From: Cellulomonas avistercoris
GTDB lineage: Bacteria; Actinomycetota; Actinomycetes; Actinomycetales; Cellulomonadaceae
NCBI RefSeq assembly: GCF_014836445.1
Contig: NZ_JACSQV010000016.1
Coordinates: forward strand, 37,403-76,841
DNA: 39,439 nucleotides
Reading direction: 5' to 3'
The notes beneath the pieces are model-generated. The model was not told the origin of the DNA. It did not search any database and saw only the letters and a program-made list of their open reading frames with translations. Positions 14,770-22,824 of this stretch are shown one piece after another (positions within the stretch are counted from its first letter, which is position 1; the number at the start of each line of letters is the position of its first letter). A program made the translations under genes and the position numbers.

Positions 14770-16079
14770 CGGGCACCGGCGCGGACCGGTCCTGGGTGCG
14801 TCGCACCGACCACCTGCTGCGGCCCGACCCGGACCGCGTCGTGGCCCGGCTGTTCCTGCCGGGCCAGGAGCTGGCGTCGTCGGGCCGGTCGCGTGCCGCC
14901 GCCGTCCTGGAGCGCGTCCGGACGCTGGACGACGCCGCGGTCGAGCGTGAGCTGACCGCGCTCACCGACGCCTTCGACGACCGGCACCACGACCTCGAGG
15001 CGACGTGGGAGACGCACTTCGCGCACGTGTGCCACGGGTCGGACGAGGCCCGGTCGATGCCCGCGCAGCACCGCCGTCTCGTCGGCGCGTACTTCACCGC
15101 CGAGTACGCCGTGCAGTCGGCGGCGCTGTTCAACCCGTCGATGGTCGCCCACCCCGACCAGAGCGGGCTGCCGGCCGGGTCGACCCGCTTCGTCATGACC
15201 CTGCGGTCCACGGGCGAGGGCCACGTCTCCAGCATGGAGCTGCGCACCGGCACGGTCGACGTCGACGACGTCGTGCGGTTCGACCCGTCACCCACGCGGG
15301 CCGTCCAGCCGGTCGTGGCCGTGGAGCAGGCGCAGCGGTCCGACGCGCGCGGGTACGACATCACGTTCCCCGCGGACTCCGCGATGAACGAGCGCGTGCT
15401 GATGCCCCAGACCCCTGCCGAGCGCAACGGCGTGGAGGACGTCCGCATGGTGCGCCTCGAGCACGCCGACGGCGCCACGTCGTACGCGGGCACGTACACG
15501 GCCTACGACGGACGGGGCATCTCGATCCAGCTGCTGCGCACGCAGGACTTCGAGACGATGTCGAGCCGCCCGCTGAGCGGGCCGGGTGCACGCGACAAGG
15601 GGCTGGCGATCTTCCCCCGGCAGGTCGGCGGGCGTTGGTTCGCCATGTCGCGCGCCGACCGCGAGAGCAACGCCGTCGCCGCGTCCGACGACCTGGTGCA
15701 CTGGCACGAGCCCGTCGTCGTGCAGCGCCCCGAGCACGGCTGGGAGGCCATCCAGCTCGGCAACTGCGGTTCGCCCGTCGAGACCGAGCGCGGCTGGCTC
15801 GTCCTCACCCACGGGGTCGGGCCGATGCGCACCTACAGCATCGGTGCGCTGCTGCTCGACCTCGACGACCCCACGCGCGTCGTCGGACGCCTCAGGTCGC
15901 CCCTGCTCACGACGCTCGGTGACGAGCGCTCCGGCTACGTGCCGAACGTCGTGTACTCGTGCGGTGCGATGCTGCACGGGCGCACCCTGGTGCTGCCGTA
16001 CGGCACCAGCGACTCGGCCACGCGCATCGCGCTCGTCGACGTCGACGCCCTGCTGGACGCGCTGGTCGCCGCGCCGTGA
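14766..16079 (+). CDS. GH130 family mannoside phosphorylase/hydrolase
   Basis: A 437-residue five-bladed beta-propeller enzyme. GH130 members phosphorolyse or hydrolyse beta-mannosides, often beta-1,2- or beta-1,4-linked. Motifs: AALFNPSMVAHPDQSGLP (119-136), RFVMTLRSTGEGHVSSMELRTG, GVEDVRMVRL (222-231) where Asp225 is the predicted general acid of the GH130 ED-R signature, DKGLAIFPRQVGGRWFAMSRAD, GNCGSPVETERGWLVLTHGVG and LPYGTSDSATRIAL. There is an N-terminal helical extension of about 110 residues, usual for this subgroup. No signal peptide. The GTG start overlaps the previous stop by four bases. Whether it is a phosphorylase cannot be decided from sequence alone. Confidence 0.9.
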   Translation: MTGTGADRSWVRRTDHLLRPDPDRVVARLFLPGQELASSGRSRAAAVLERVRTLDDAAVERELTALTDAFDDRHHDLEATWETHFAHVCHGSDEARSMPAQHRRLVGAYFTAEYAVQSAALFNPSMVAHPDQSGLPAGSTRFVMTLRSTGEGHVSSMELRTGTVDVDDVVRFDPSPTRAVQPVVAVEQAQRSDARGYDITFPADSAMNERVLMPQTPAERNGVEDVRMVRLEHADGATSYAGTYTAYDGRGISIQLLRTQDFETMSSRPLSGPGARDKGLAIFPRQVGGRWFAMSRADRESNAVAASDDLVHWHEPVVVQRPEHGWEAIQLGNCGSPVETERGWLVLTHGVGPMRTYSIGALLLDLDDPTRVVGRLRSPLLTTLGDERSGYVPNVVYSCGAMLHGRTLVLPYGTSDSATRIALVDVDALLDALVAAP

Positions 16080-16116
16080 CCGGGTGGTGAGGTGCGCGGC
16101 CGGCGCGCCCGGGCTC

Positions 16117-16146
16117 AGGCGGCGCACCGCCCTCGGTGAGCCGCCT
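16117..16146. terminator. Hairpin after the GT4-GH130 operon
   Basis: AGGCGGC/GCCGCCT arms, one mismatch, then CACCG/CGGTG around a four-base loop, 37 bases after the GH130 stop codon. Confidence 0.65.
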
Positions 16147-16208
16147 CAGGTCGGCAGGCCGCCGAGGTCGCGCACGTTGCGGTAGCCGTCCCAGGTCAGC
16201 GTCCTCAC
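16146..16208 (-). pseudogene. N-terminal remnant of a tyrosine-phosphatase gene
   Basis: From GTG, 20 codons read VRTLTWDGYRNVRDLGGLPT and then stop. NxRDLGGLPT is the N-terminal landmark of the bacterial DUF/Tyr_phosphatase_3 proteins, which normally run for about 250 residues to a HCxxGKDRT active site. Nothing of the rest is present; the stop is created where the terminator hairpin begins. It is a truncated relic. Confidence 0.6.
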
Positions 16209-16256
16209 CGGTGGGAGGTTGGCCGGGGAGTGGTGCGACGCCCGATACTCGGCGAC

Positions 16257-16796
16257 GTGCTCGTCCTGCCGACCCCGCCCCCGACGTGGGGTGACGTGCG
16301 CCTGCGCGGGTTCGAGCCGCGGGACGTCCCGATGGTGCGTGACCTGTCGACCGACCCGTACATGCCGCTGACCGGGACGTTGCCGGCGGACGCCACGGAC
16401 GCGCAGGCCGTCGCGTGGATCGAGCGACAGCGCGAGCGTCTGCGCACGGGGGCGGGGTACTCGTTCTGCGTCGCGGACGTCACCGACGACCGCGCCCTGG
16501 GGCAGGTGGGGCTGTGGCTCGCCCACCTGCACGAGGGGCGTGCGTCCGCCGGGTACGGTGTCGCCCCGCGCGAGCGAGGTCGCGGCGTCGCGGCGCAGGC
16601 GCTGCGGGCGGTGACGGCGTTCGCGTGGACGATCCCGGGGCTGGACCGCGTCGTGCTGGACGTCGAGCCGTGGAACGTCGCGTCGGTCCGCACCGCGCAG
16701 CGCGCCGGGTACCGCTGCGAGGCGGGGCCGACGGAGCAGCGGGACATCGGCGGGCGGTCCGCGGAGGTGCTGCGGTTCTCGACCACCCGGGAGTGA
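16257..16796 (+). CDS. GNAT family N-acetyltransferase (RimJ/RimL-like)
   Basis: A 179-residue acetyl-CoA-dependent acetyltransferase. LRGFEPRDVPMVRDLSTDP begins the fold, AGYSFCVADVTDDRALGQVGLWLAHL gives the central strands, YGVAPRERGRGVAAQALRAVTAFAW contains the acetyl-CoA loop (RGRGVA), and LDVEPWNVASVRTAQRAGYR is the classic RimJ/RimL end. The GTG at 16257 was chosen because GATACT seven bases upstream could be a leaderless -10; a GTG at 16230 with GGGAGG 11 bases upstream would add nine residues. Confidence 0.85.
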   Translation: MLVLPTPPPTWGDVRLRGFEPRDVPMVRDLSTDPYMPLTGTLPADATDAQAVAWIERQRERLRTGAGYSFCVADVTDDRALGQVGLWLAHLHEGRASAGYGVAPRERGRGVAAQALRAVTAFAWTIPGLDRVVLDVEPWNVASVRTAQRAGYRCEAGPTEQRDIGGRSAEVLRFSTTRE

Positions 16797-16863
16797 GCGG
16801 GGGACGAGCCGGGCGGCGTTCCCGGAGCGGCGTCCTCGCCGCGCGTCCTGCGCCGCCTGGTTC

Positions 16864-16869
16864 TACCGT
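16864..16869 (+). promoter_or_regulatory. -10 box of a leaderless promoter (yidD)
   Basis: TACCGT is followed by six bases and the ATG at 16876. Confidence 0.5.
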
Positions 16870-16875
16870 GTCGCG

Positions 16876-17166
16876 ATGACCCGTGCTGCTGGAGCCGTCG
16901 ACCGGCTCATCGCTCTCTACCAGGCCCGGTTGTCCCCCCGGAAGGGCTGGGGCTGCGCGCACCGGGTGGCGCACGGCGGAGCCTCGTGCTCGGTGGCGGT
17001 GCGCACGCTGGTGCGACGTCGCGGTGTGGCCCGCTCGGTCGTCCCCACCGTCGTGCGCTTCGTCGCCTGCTACCAGGCGGCGCGGCTGCTCGCGCAGACG
17101 GACGTCAGCGGCGTGTGCTGCTGCGGCGGCATCCCGATCCCCTTCCGCTTCCCCGGGCGCTCCTGA
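16876..17166 (+). CDS. yidD: YidD family membrane protein insertion factor
   Basis: A 96-residue protein of the YidD (DUF37) family, an amphipathic peripheral membrane protein that assists YidC-dependent insertion. AVDRLIALYQARLSPRKGWGCAH is the signature; Cys residues in WGCAH and GASCSV correspond to the family cysteines. The C-terminal half (VACYQAARLLAQTDVSGVCCCGGIPIPF) is unusual, with three consecutive cysteines. The gene is isolated: it is not beside rpmH, rnpA or yidC, so it is either a second copy or a divergent homologue. Confidence 0.8.
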   Translation: MTRAAGAVDRLIALYQARLSPRKGWGCAHRVAHGGASCSVAVRTLVRRRGVARSVVPTVVRFVACYQAARLLAQTDVSGVCCCGGIPIPFRFPGRS

Positions 17167-17190
17167 CCGGGCCGAGCGACCGGCGCGCGC

Positions 17191-18630
17191 CTACGGCGTC
17201 GTGACCGGCGTCGGCCACGGCGTCGCGGTGGGCGACGACGTACCGGCGGGCGGCCCGCTCGGCGACGGTGACACCGCCGGGGTGGTCGGCGGCGGTGGCG
17301 GCATCGTGTACCGCGGAGTCGGCGACGGGCTCGGGTCGTTGCAGGCGACCATCTCGTCGCCGGCGTCGGCCGTGCAGGTGTCCGCCCCGTCGCCGCCGTC
17401 GAGCGCGTCGTTGCCCTCGACGCCGTCGACGCCGTCGAGCACGTCCGCGGCGTCCCTGCCGCGCAGGCGGTCGGCACCCGGCCCACCGACGAGCGTGGAT
17501 GACCACACGGAACCCGTGAGCACGTCGTCGCCGCTGCCCCCGCGGACCTCCTCGACGTCCGTCCGGCCCCAGCCGTTGGCGCCGCCGACCGCGTCCCCCT
17601 CGCCCGGGGCGCCGTCGCCGCCGATGCCGTCGAGGGTGATCGTCACACCGCCGGTGCGCGCGCTGTAGTCCGCGACGTCGTGCCCGGGCCCGCCGACGAG
17701 CTGCTGCGCGCCGTCGGGCGTCGCCCCGGTGACGAACCGGTCGTCGCCGAAGCCACCCTCGGCGCGGCCGTCGCCGGTGCCGCTGTCGAGCACGTCGTCC
17801 CCGAGGCCACCCTGGAGCAGGTCGCTCCCGTCGCCGCCCAGCAGCGTGTCGTCGCCGTCCCCACCGATGAGGACGTCGTCACCGCCGAGGCCGAGGACCC
17901 GGTCGTCCCCGTCACCGGCGCAGACGACGTCCGCGCCGCGCGTGCCGCGCAGCGTGTCGGGGCCGGCCGTGCCACGGATCGTGCACCGGTGCCCGGGTGC
18001 GGTGTCGTACCGGAACCAGTCCCACGTCGAGGTGCCCTGGTGCGTCTCGAAGCCGAGGCCCACGGTGCCCTGCGCGGTGCCGGTGAGCTCGCGGTCCACG
18101 ACGGTGCGGCCGTCGACCAGGATCCGCACGTGCTTGCCGCGGGCCTCCACCTGGTACCGGTGCCAGCGCTGGGTGTCCAGGGGGATCGACTGCCGGTCCT
18201 CCCACGGGTGGGTGAGGCACAGCTCGCCCGGGCCGAACGCCAGCTGCATGAGCTCGGTGTTGTCACCCAGCCACACGAGCGTCGCGGGCGTGCCGCCGTC
18301 GTCGGCGGAGCACGAGACCGTGGCGTCCCGGCCCAGACGCATGCGGAAGTCCACGTCCCAGCCGGTCAGCCGGGTCGCCGAGCCTGTCCAGTCGGACGGG
18401 GACCGGCCCTCCAGCAGCATGACGAGCGTGTCCTGGCCGATCGTCAGCGTGCCGCCGCGGGCGCTGACGTCGGGCTCGTTGGTGGGGCCGAACCCGATCA
18501 CCTGCCACGGGTCGGACGGGACGCGCCAGAACTCCTCGCGCTGCACGTCGCCCGCCCACGCCGGTGCGGGCACGAGCAGCGTCGCGGCCAGGACGGTGGC
18601 AAGGGTCAGGCCGAACCGGGTACGCCTCAT
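17191..18630 (-). CDS. Secreted protein with calcium-binding (RTX-type) repeats
   Basis: A 479-residue exported protein. Signal peptide 1-26 (PAPAWA). An N-terminal lamin-G/concanavalin-like domain (about 30-190) contains REEFWRVPSDPWQVIGFG, WDVDFRMRLG, WHRYQVEARGKHVRILVDGRTV and GLGFETHQGTSTWDWFRY. Hemolysin-type nonapeptide repeats follow (about 200-430), for example AGDGDDRVLGLGGDDVLIGG and DGDDTLLGGDGSDLLQGGLG, which fold as a calcium-filled beta-roll. The tail is a Pro/Ser/Thr-rich stretch of about 45 residues. No protease or lipase domain is seen, so the role is probably binding, at the surface or in the medium. A GGGGAG site precedes the ATG; TATCGT (18662-18667) may be its -10. Confidence 0.85.
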   Translation of the reverse strand: MRRTRFGLTLATVLAATLLVPAPAWAGDVQREEFWRVPSDPWQVIGFGPTNEPDVSARGGTLTIGQDTLVMLLEGRSPSDWTGSATRLTGWDVDFRMRLGRDATVSCSADDGGTPATLVWLGDNTELMQLAFGPGELCLTHPWEDRQSIPLDTQRWHRYQVEARGKHVRILVDGRTVVDRELTGTAQGTVGLGFETHQGTSTWDWFRYDTAPGHRCTIRGTAGPDTLRGTRGADVVCAGDGDDRVLGLGGDDVLIGGDGDDTLLGGDGSDLLQGGLGDDVLDSGTGDGRAEGGFGDDRFVTGATPDGAQQLVGGPGHDVADYSARTGGVTITLDGIGGDGAPGEGDAVGGANGWGRTDVEEVRGGSGDDVLTGSVWSSTLVGGPGADRLRGRDAADVLDGVDGVEGNDALDGGDGADTCTADAGDEMVACNDPSPSPTPRYTMPPPPPTTPAVSPSPSGPPAGTSSPTATPWPTPVTTP

Positions 18631-18749
18631 CGTCGAGCTCCCCCTGTGGCAGTTGCTTCGCACGATAGGGGGACGGGACCGGCCGTGGACCGGCCGGACG
18701 AGGTCTGAAGTGATTCGCACCGGCAGCCGGGGTGCTGCCGAGGTCGACG

Positions 18750-19577
18750 TCAGCGGCGGCGGGCCGCCAGGCTGGCCACGACCGGCGCGAGCAGCGCGAC
18801 ACCGGCGGCGACGAACGCGGCGGTCGCCACCGTGTCGTCGTACAGGGGGCCGTTGGTGCGGCCGAGCCCGATCCACGTCAGGCCCCACGCCATCGCCAGG
18901 CCGACGGGGATCACGAGGGTCGGGCGGCGGCGGCCGTACGCGCCGTAGGTGACGGCCAGCAGCGCGGCGGCGGAGACCAGGACGACGGACCAGCCCGTCG
19001 CGCCGAGCCCCAGCTCGCCGACCTCGGCGTCGGCGAGGAACGCCGCGGTGTTCGCGAGCGTCGCGACGCTGACCCACCCGGTGTACAGGCCCACGGTGAG
19101 GTCGGTGACGACCGACGGCAGGGTGCGGGTGTGCGGCAGGCGCACGAGCTTGACGTACATCGTCGCCAGGACGCCCAGCAGGACGACGATGACGACGACG
19201 CTGCCCGCGACCGAGCCGACCTGCACGGCCGCGATCCACAGCGCGTTGAGCAGCATCGACGCGAGCACCCACCACGAAATCGCGCGCAGGCGCGCGTCGG
19301 CGCCCTGGCGGGGCAGGGCCTGGACCACCGCGAAGACCGCCAGGCCGGTGTAGATCACCGACCAGATGGAGAACGCGGGGCTGTCGGGGGCGACCGGTGT
19401 CGCGGTCGCGGACAGGGCGCCGCCCGCGGCCTCGGCGATGGGCTGCCCGCCGAAGGCCCCGGACCCGACGGTCGCGCCGACGATGGCGACGACGGCGCCG
19501 ACGAGGACGGTGACCTGGCGGACCCGGTCCTGAGAGGTCACGCGCTGCGTGACCGCTGTGCTGGTGATGGTCTCCAT
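18750..19577 (-). CDS. TspO/MBR-related tryptophan-rich sensory protein
   Basis: A 275-residue membrane protein with about eight hydrophobic segments. Landmarks are SPAFSIWSVIYTGLAVFAVVQALP, WWVLASMLLNALWIAAVQ, LTVGLYTGWVSVATLANTAAFL and LAMAWGLTWIGLGRTNGPLYD, which are the long TspO-like proteins of actinobacteria rather than the 160-residue classic form. Roles proposed for the family include tetrapyrrole or stress sensing. A 14-base near-palindrome lies just upstream, and CACTCT six bases before the ATG could be a leaderless -10. Confidence 0.8.
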   Translation of the reverse strand: METITSTAVTQRVTSQDRVRQVTVLVGAVVAIVGATVGSGAFGGQPIAEAAGGALSATATPVAPDSPAFSIWSVIYTGLAVFAVVQALPRQGADARLRAISWWVLASMLLNALWIAAVQVGSVAGSVVVIVVLLGVLATMYVKLVRLPHTRTLPSVVTDLTVGLYTGWVSVATLANTAAFLADAEVGELGLGATGWSVVLVSAAALLAVTYGAYGRRRPTLVIPVGLAMAWGLTWIGLGRTNGPLYDDTVATAAFVAAGVALLAPVVASLAARRR

Positions 19578-19595
19578 GAGGACAGAGTGGCAACA

Positions 19596-19609
19596 CTCAG
19601 CCTGCTGAG
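19596..19609. promoter_or_regulatory. Candidate operator upstream of the TspO-like gene
   Basis: CTCAGCCTGCTGAG, palindromic at 12 of 14 positions, lies 19-32 bases upstream of the ATG, beside the 5-base inverted repeat GAGTG/CACTC (19585-19589, 19594-19598). The position fits repression between the -35 and -10 of the gene. No regulator gene is adjacent. Confidence 0.35.
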
Positions 19610-19647
19610 CATCTTGAACGGTGAATCAGGTCGGGATCGCGGTGGCA

Positions 19648-20298
19648 TCACACGGCGACAGGCCCGGAGCGGGCTGCCCGCACGCGCAGGAGCCAGTCCA
19701 CGACCAGTGCCGCCGCCGGCCCGGGGCGTCCCGGGTCGCCGCCGTAGCCCGTGGGGTCGAGGGCCGCGAACGTCGCGCGCGGGTAGTGCGTGAGCCGCGC
19801 CGCCGGGTCGGAGCGCCCCGAGACGTGGTCGTGGCGGTCGGCGACGAAGAGCGCGGGCGCGGTGAACGGCTCGGGGGCGGCGTCCTCGGGCTCGACCTCG
19901 AGCGTGTACCGCAGGTCGACGGACGTCTCGACGTGCTGCGGGCTGCGGTGCGGGCCGGCCACGGCGCCGCCGGTGAGCGTCGCCAGCCCCAGCACGCGCC
20001 GCCGCAGGTCGTGCGCCACGCGGCGCGCCAGGACGCTGCCGTGCGAGTTGCCGAGGACCGCGAACGGCTCGTCGCCGAGCCGTGCGTCGATCTCCCGCTC
20101 GACGGCCTCGACGACCTCCCGCGTGCTCGCCGCGTCCCGAGCGGGCGACCCCGGCCTGCCCGGCGGCGCGAGGTAGAGCCGCCGCCACCCCCCGACCGCG
20201 TGGACGGGTGCGTCCAGCGACGGGAGGACGCGGTGGTCCCAGCCGAAGCCGTGGAGCACCACCAGCGGCGTGCCCTCGCCGCGTTCGACTGCATGCAT
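19648..20298 (-). CDS. Alpha/beta hydrolase
   Basis: A 216-residue hydrolase with PLVVLHGFGWDHRV (oxyanion HG loop), the nucleophile elbow GNSHGS with Ser85, and a late ALFVADRHDHVSG strand carrying the likely acid residue. The final catalytic His is not obvious in the Gly/Pro-rich tail, so activity is uncertain. Substrate unknown. The ATG at 20298 has a good leaderless promoter. Confidence 0.8.
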   Translation of the reverse strand: MHAVERGEGTPLVVLHGFGWDHRVLPSLDAPVHAVGGWRRLYLAPPGRPGSPARDAASTREVVEAVEREIDARLGDEPFAVLGNSHGSVLARRVAHDLRRRVLGLATLTGGAVAGPHRSPQHVETSVDLRYTLEVEPEDAAPEPFTAPALFVADRHDHVSGRSDPAARLTHYPRATFAALDPTGYGGDPGRPGPAAALVVDWLLRVRAARSGPVAV

Positions 20299-20304
20299 AT
20301 GTCC

Positions 20305-20310
20305 ACATTA
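20305..20310 (-). promoter_or_regulatory. -10 box of a leaderless promoter (alpha/beta hydrolase)
   Basis: On the minus strand TAATGT is followed by six bases and the ATG at 20298. Confidence 0.55.
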
Positions 20311-20346
20311 GGAAGTCTGGGCGGGTCCGGCACCCTGTTCCGGGGG

Positions 20347-21621
20347 TCAGAACGGGGCGGTGGCGGGTCCGGCGGTCGGTGGCGGTGTCCCGGGGCCCGC
20401 GGCCGCGTCGTCGTCGTGCGCGGCGGGTGCGTCGAGGAGGAACCGGCCCAGCGCGAGCACGGTGAGCCCGGCAAGGACCACACCCAGGAGCCCGACCCGC
20501 AGGCTCGTGGCGTCCGCGACGAGCCCGACGACCGTGGGGGAGACGAGGAAACCGACGCGCAGCAGCCAGCTGACGACCGTCAGGCCCACGCCGTGCGGCA
20601 GGCCGGGCAGCTCGTCCGCCGTGTGCATCACGGCCGGCACGAGGGTCGCGACGCCGAGCCCCGCCGCGGCGAACCCCACGAGCGTCGTCGTCACGGACGG
20701 CACGGCCAGCGCGAGCCCCATGCCCGCGGCGATCCCGGCGCCCCCGACCAGCGCGACGCGGCGCTGGCCGAACCGGTCGACCGCGCGGTCGCCCGTCAGG
20801 CGGCCGACCGTCATCGCGACCGACAGCGCGACGAACGCCAGGCCCGCCGTCGCGGCGTCGGTGCCGACCTCGCCCCGCAGGTACAGCGCACCCCATGACG
20901 AGCCGGCGTCCTCGACGAACGCCGCGCACGCCGCCAGGCCGCCGAGCGCCGCGAGCGGCAGCAGGGTGCGGCCGGACGGCCGGCGGCGCGGTGCGCCTGC
21001 GCCCGGTGCGGGCTCGGCAGGTGCGGTCCGCTCGGCGTCCTCCGGGCCCGGCAGCATGAACCGGTAGGTGGCGACCGCCACGACCGCGAACACGCCGCCC
21101 GTGACCGCCAGGTGCACCGGCAGCGGGACCCCGAGGCCCGCGGCCGCGGTCCCGAGCAGGCCGCCGACGACCGCGCCCACGCTCCACAGCCCGTGGAACG
21201 CGTTGACGATCGAGCGTCCGTACGCGCGCTGCACGCGGAAGCCGTGGGCGTTCTGCGCGACGTCGATGACCGAGTCGAGCGCCCCGGCGACGAGCATCAG
21301 CCCCGCGAGAGCCACCCAGGCGGGCGCCAGGGGCAGGCACGCCACCGTCGCGGCCAGCAGCACGAGCCCGAACGACGCGACCTTCGCCGAGCCCAGGCGC
21401 TGGATCAGCGCCGGTGCGAGGAGCCCGGCGGCGAGCGCGCCCAGCGGCATCGCGGCGATCGCGGTGCCGAGCTCGGCGTTGCTCAGGCCCAGGCGGTCCT
21501 TGATCTCCGGCAGGCGCGGCACGAGGTTCGCGTACAGCACCGCGTTGACGAAGAAGACCGTCGACACGGCGACGCGGGCGCGGCGGGCGGCGCGCGGGAC
21601 GGCAGGGGAGGGCGTGGGCAT
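20347..21621 (-). CDS. MFS transporter
   Basis: A 424-residue 12-helix major facilitator protein. It starts VAVSTVFFVNAVLYANLVPRLPEIKDRLGLSNAELGTAIAAMPLGALAAGLL, typical of the YbjJ/FucP-like group, with the conserved central basic loop after helix six (PRRRPSGRTLLPLAALGG) and VGRLTGDRAVDRFGQRRVALVGG as the repeated motif A. The substrate is unknown; sugars or drugs are both possible. An AGGAG site is four bases before the ATG. The C-terminal tail is Ala/Pro/Asp-rich. Confidence 0.88.
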   Translation of the reverse strand: MPTPSPAVPRAARRARVAVSTVFFVNAVLYANLVPRLPEIKDRLGLSNAELGTAIAAMPLGALAAGLLAPALIQRLGSAKVASFGLVLLAATVACLPLAPAWVALAGLMLVAGALDSVIDVAQNAHGFRVQRAYGRSIVNAFHGLWSVGAVVGGLLGTAAAGLGVPLPVHLAVTGGVFAVVAVATYRFMLPGPEDAERTAPAEPAPGAGAPRRRPSGRTLLPLAALGGLAACAAFVEDAGSSWGALYLRGEVGTDAATAGLAFVALSVAMTVGRLTGDRAVDRFGQRRVALVGGAGIAAGMGLALAVPSVTTTLVGFAAAGLGVATLVPAVMHTADELPGLPHGVGLTVVSWLLRVGFLVSPTVVGLVADATSLRVGLLGVVLAGLTVLALGRFLLDAPAAHDDDAAAGPGTPPPTAGPATAPF

Positions 21622-21769
21622 GGGGCTCCTGGACGGCGGTGCGGGGCACCGGTGAGGCGTACGGACCGGGCCATCGTCACCCGGGGATGCCGCAGGTGCG
21701 GAACGCGGACCTGCAGGACGCACGCCGCCGTGGGTCCTCGCACCCGCGGGGCAGGGGTCGCGGCCCGCG

Positions 21770-22660
21770 TCAGGGCCGTGGGCGGAAGGGTGCGAGCGTC
21801 GCGCGGAGCTCCTCGACGGCCCCCCGGACGTGCTCGAACTGCGCGACGACGGCCAGGTGCTGGCGCAGCTGCACGATCGGCATGCGCTCGCGCCACGCGT
21901 CGTCCAGGCCGGTCAGGTCGGCGTAGACGTCGAAGAACCGGGCGGCCTCGGGTGGCGGAGCCGTGCTCCAGACGTGCGCGAGGTCGATGTCCGCCCAGGT
22001 GTAGGACACGGCTGGGTCGATGAGCGCCGGGGTCCCGTCGGCGGTCGCCAGCACGTTGCCCGCCCACAGGTCGCCGTGCACGAGGCACGCAGGCCGTACG
22101 GGCAGCAGCTCCGGCAGGCGCACGCAGAGCCGTTCCAGCGCCGCGCGGTCGGCGGCGTCGAGCAGGTCCCGGACGCGGGGCTCGTCGAGCCACCGCAGCA
22201 GGCGGTGCTGGGCGAAGAACTCGAAGCCGTCGTCGTGCCACGTGTTGACCTGCCGGCGGCGGCCGAGCCAGTTGTCGTCGTGCCAGCCGAACCGGGGGTG
22301 CGTCGTCGTGGTGTGCAGCTGGGCCAGGACGTGCGCGAGCCGCTCCCAGAACGCCGCGTCGGCCGGCCGCGGGTGCAGCGCCTCGAGGACGAGGAGGTCC
22401 GGGCCGACGAGCACGACGTCGGGCGTCGTCGCGCCGCCGAGCGTCCGCAGCGCGTCCAGCCCTGCCGCCTCCGCCGCGAACGCGTCGTCGGACGGCGCCT
22501 CGATGAACCCCTTGACGAAGACCGACGTGCCGTCCGCGCGGCGCGCCAGGCCCGCGACCGCGGCCTGCCCCCCGGACGCGTGCTCGACGGCGACGACGTC
22601 GCTCATGCCCGCCCGGTGCAGGCGGTCGAGCAGCAGCGTCGTCGGGTCGGGAGCGCTCAT
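21770..22660 (-). CDS. Fructosamine kinase family protein
   Basis: A 296-residue protein kinase-like enzyme. Fructosamine kinases phosphorylate sugar-amine adducts on proteins and so help remove glycation. Motifs: SVFVKGF with Lys50, LVLEALHPRPADAAFWERLAHVLAQLH, HPRFGWHDDNWLGRRRQVNTW (family signature FGW..NN.IG..-Q.N), the catalytic loop LVHGDLWAGN (193-202, Asp197) and LIDPAVSYTWADIDLA. Complete length. The ATG is within 165 bases of the divergent cupin gene. Confidence 0.9.
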   Translation of the reverse strand: MSAPDPTTLLLDRLHRAGMSDVVAVEHASGGQAAVAGLARRADGTSVFVKGFIEAPSDDAFAAEAAGLDALRTLGGATTPDVVLVGPDLLVLEALHPRPADAAFWERLAHVLAQLHTTTTHPRFGWHDDNWLGRRRQVNTWHDDGFEFFAQHRLLRWLDEPRVRDLLDAADRAALERLCVRLPELLPVRPACLVHGDLWAGNVLATADGTPALIDPAVSYTWADIDLAHVWSTAPPPEAARFFDVYADLTGLDDAWRERMPIVQLRQHLAVVAQFEHVRGAVEELRATLAPFRPRP

Positions 22661-22824
22661 GCCGGCGCCCCGGCGAGCGCGTCGACGATCCACGTGGTCA
22701 CGGGACGGGACGGTAGCGCGCACGTGGGACATCGGACCACGAACCGCCCGTTCCGCAGGCGGGATCGCGCCGCCCGCAGCAGGATGACCAGCGACACCGT
22801 CCCCCAGCGAGAGGTGAGACACCT

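Noticed and set aside
17400..17940. Repetitive GC-rich sequence
   Set aside because: Explained by the calcium-binding nonapeptide codons of the secreted protein gene.
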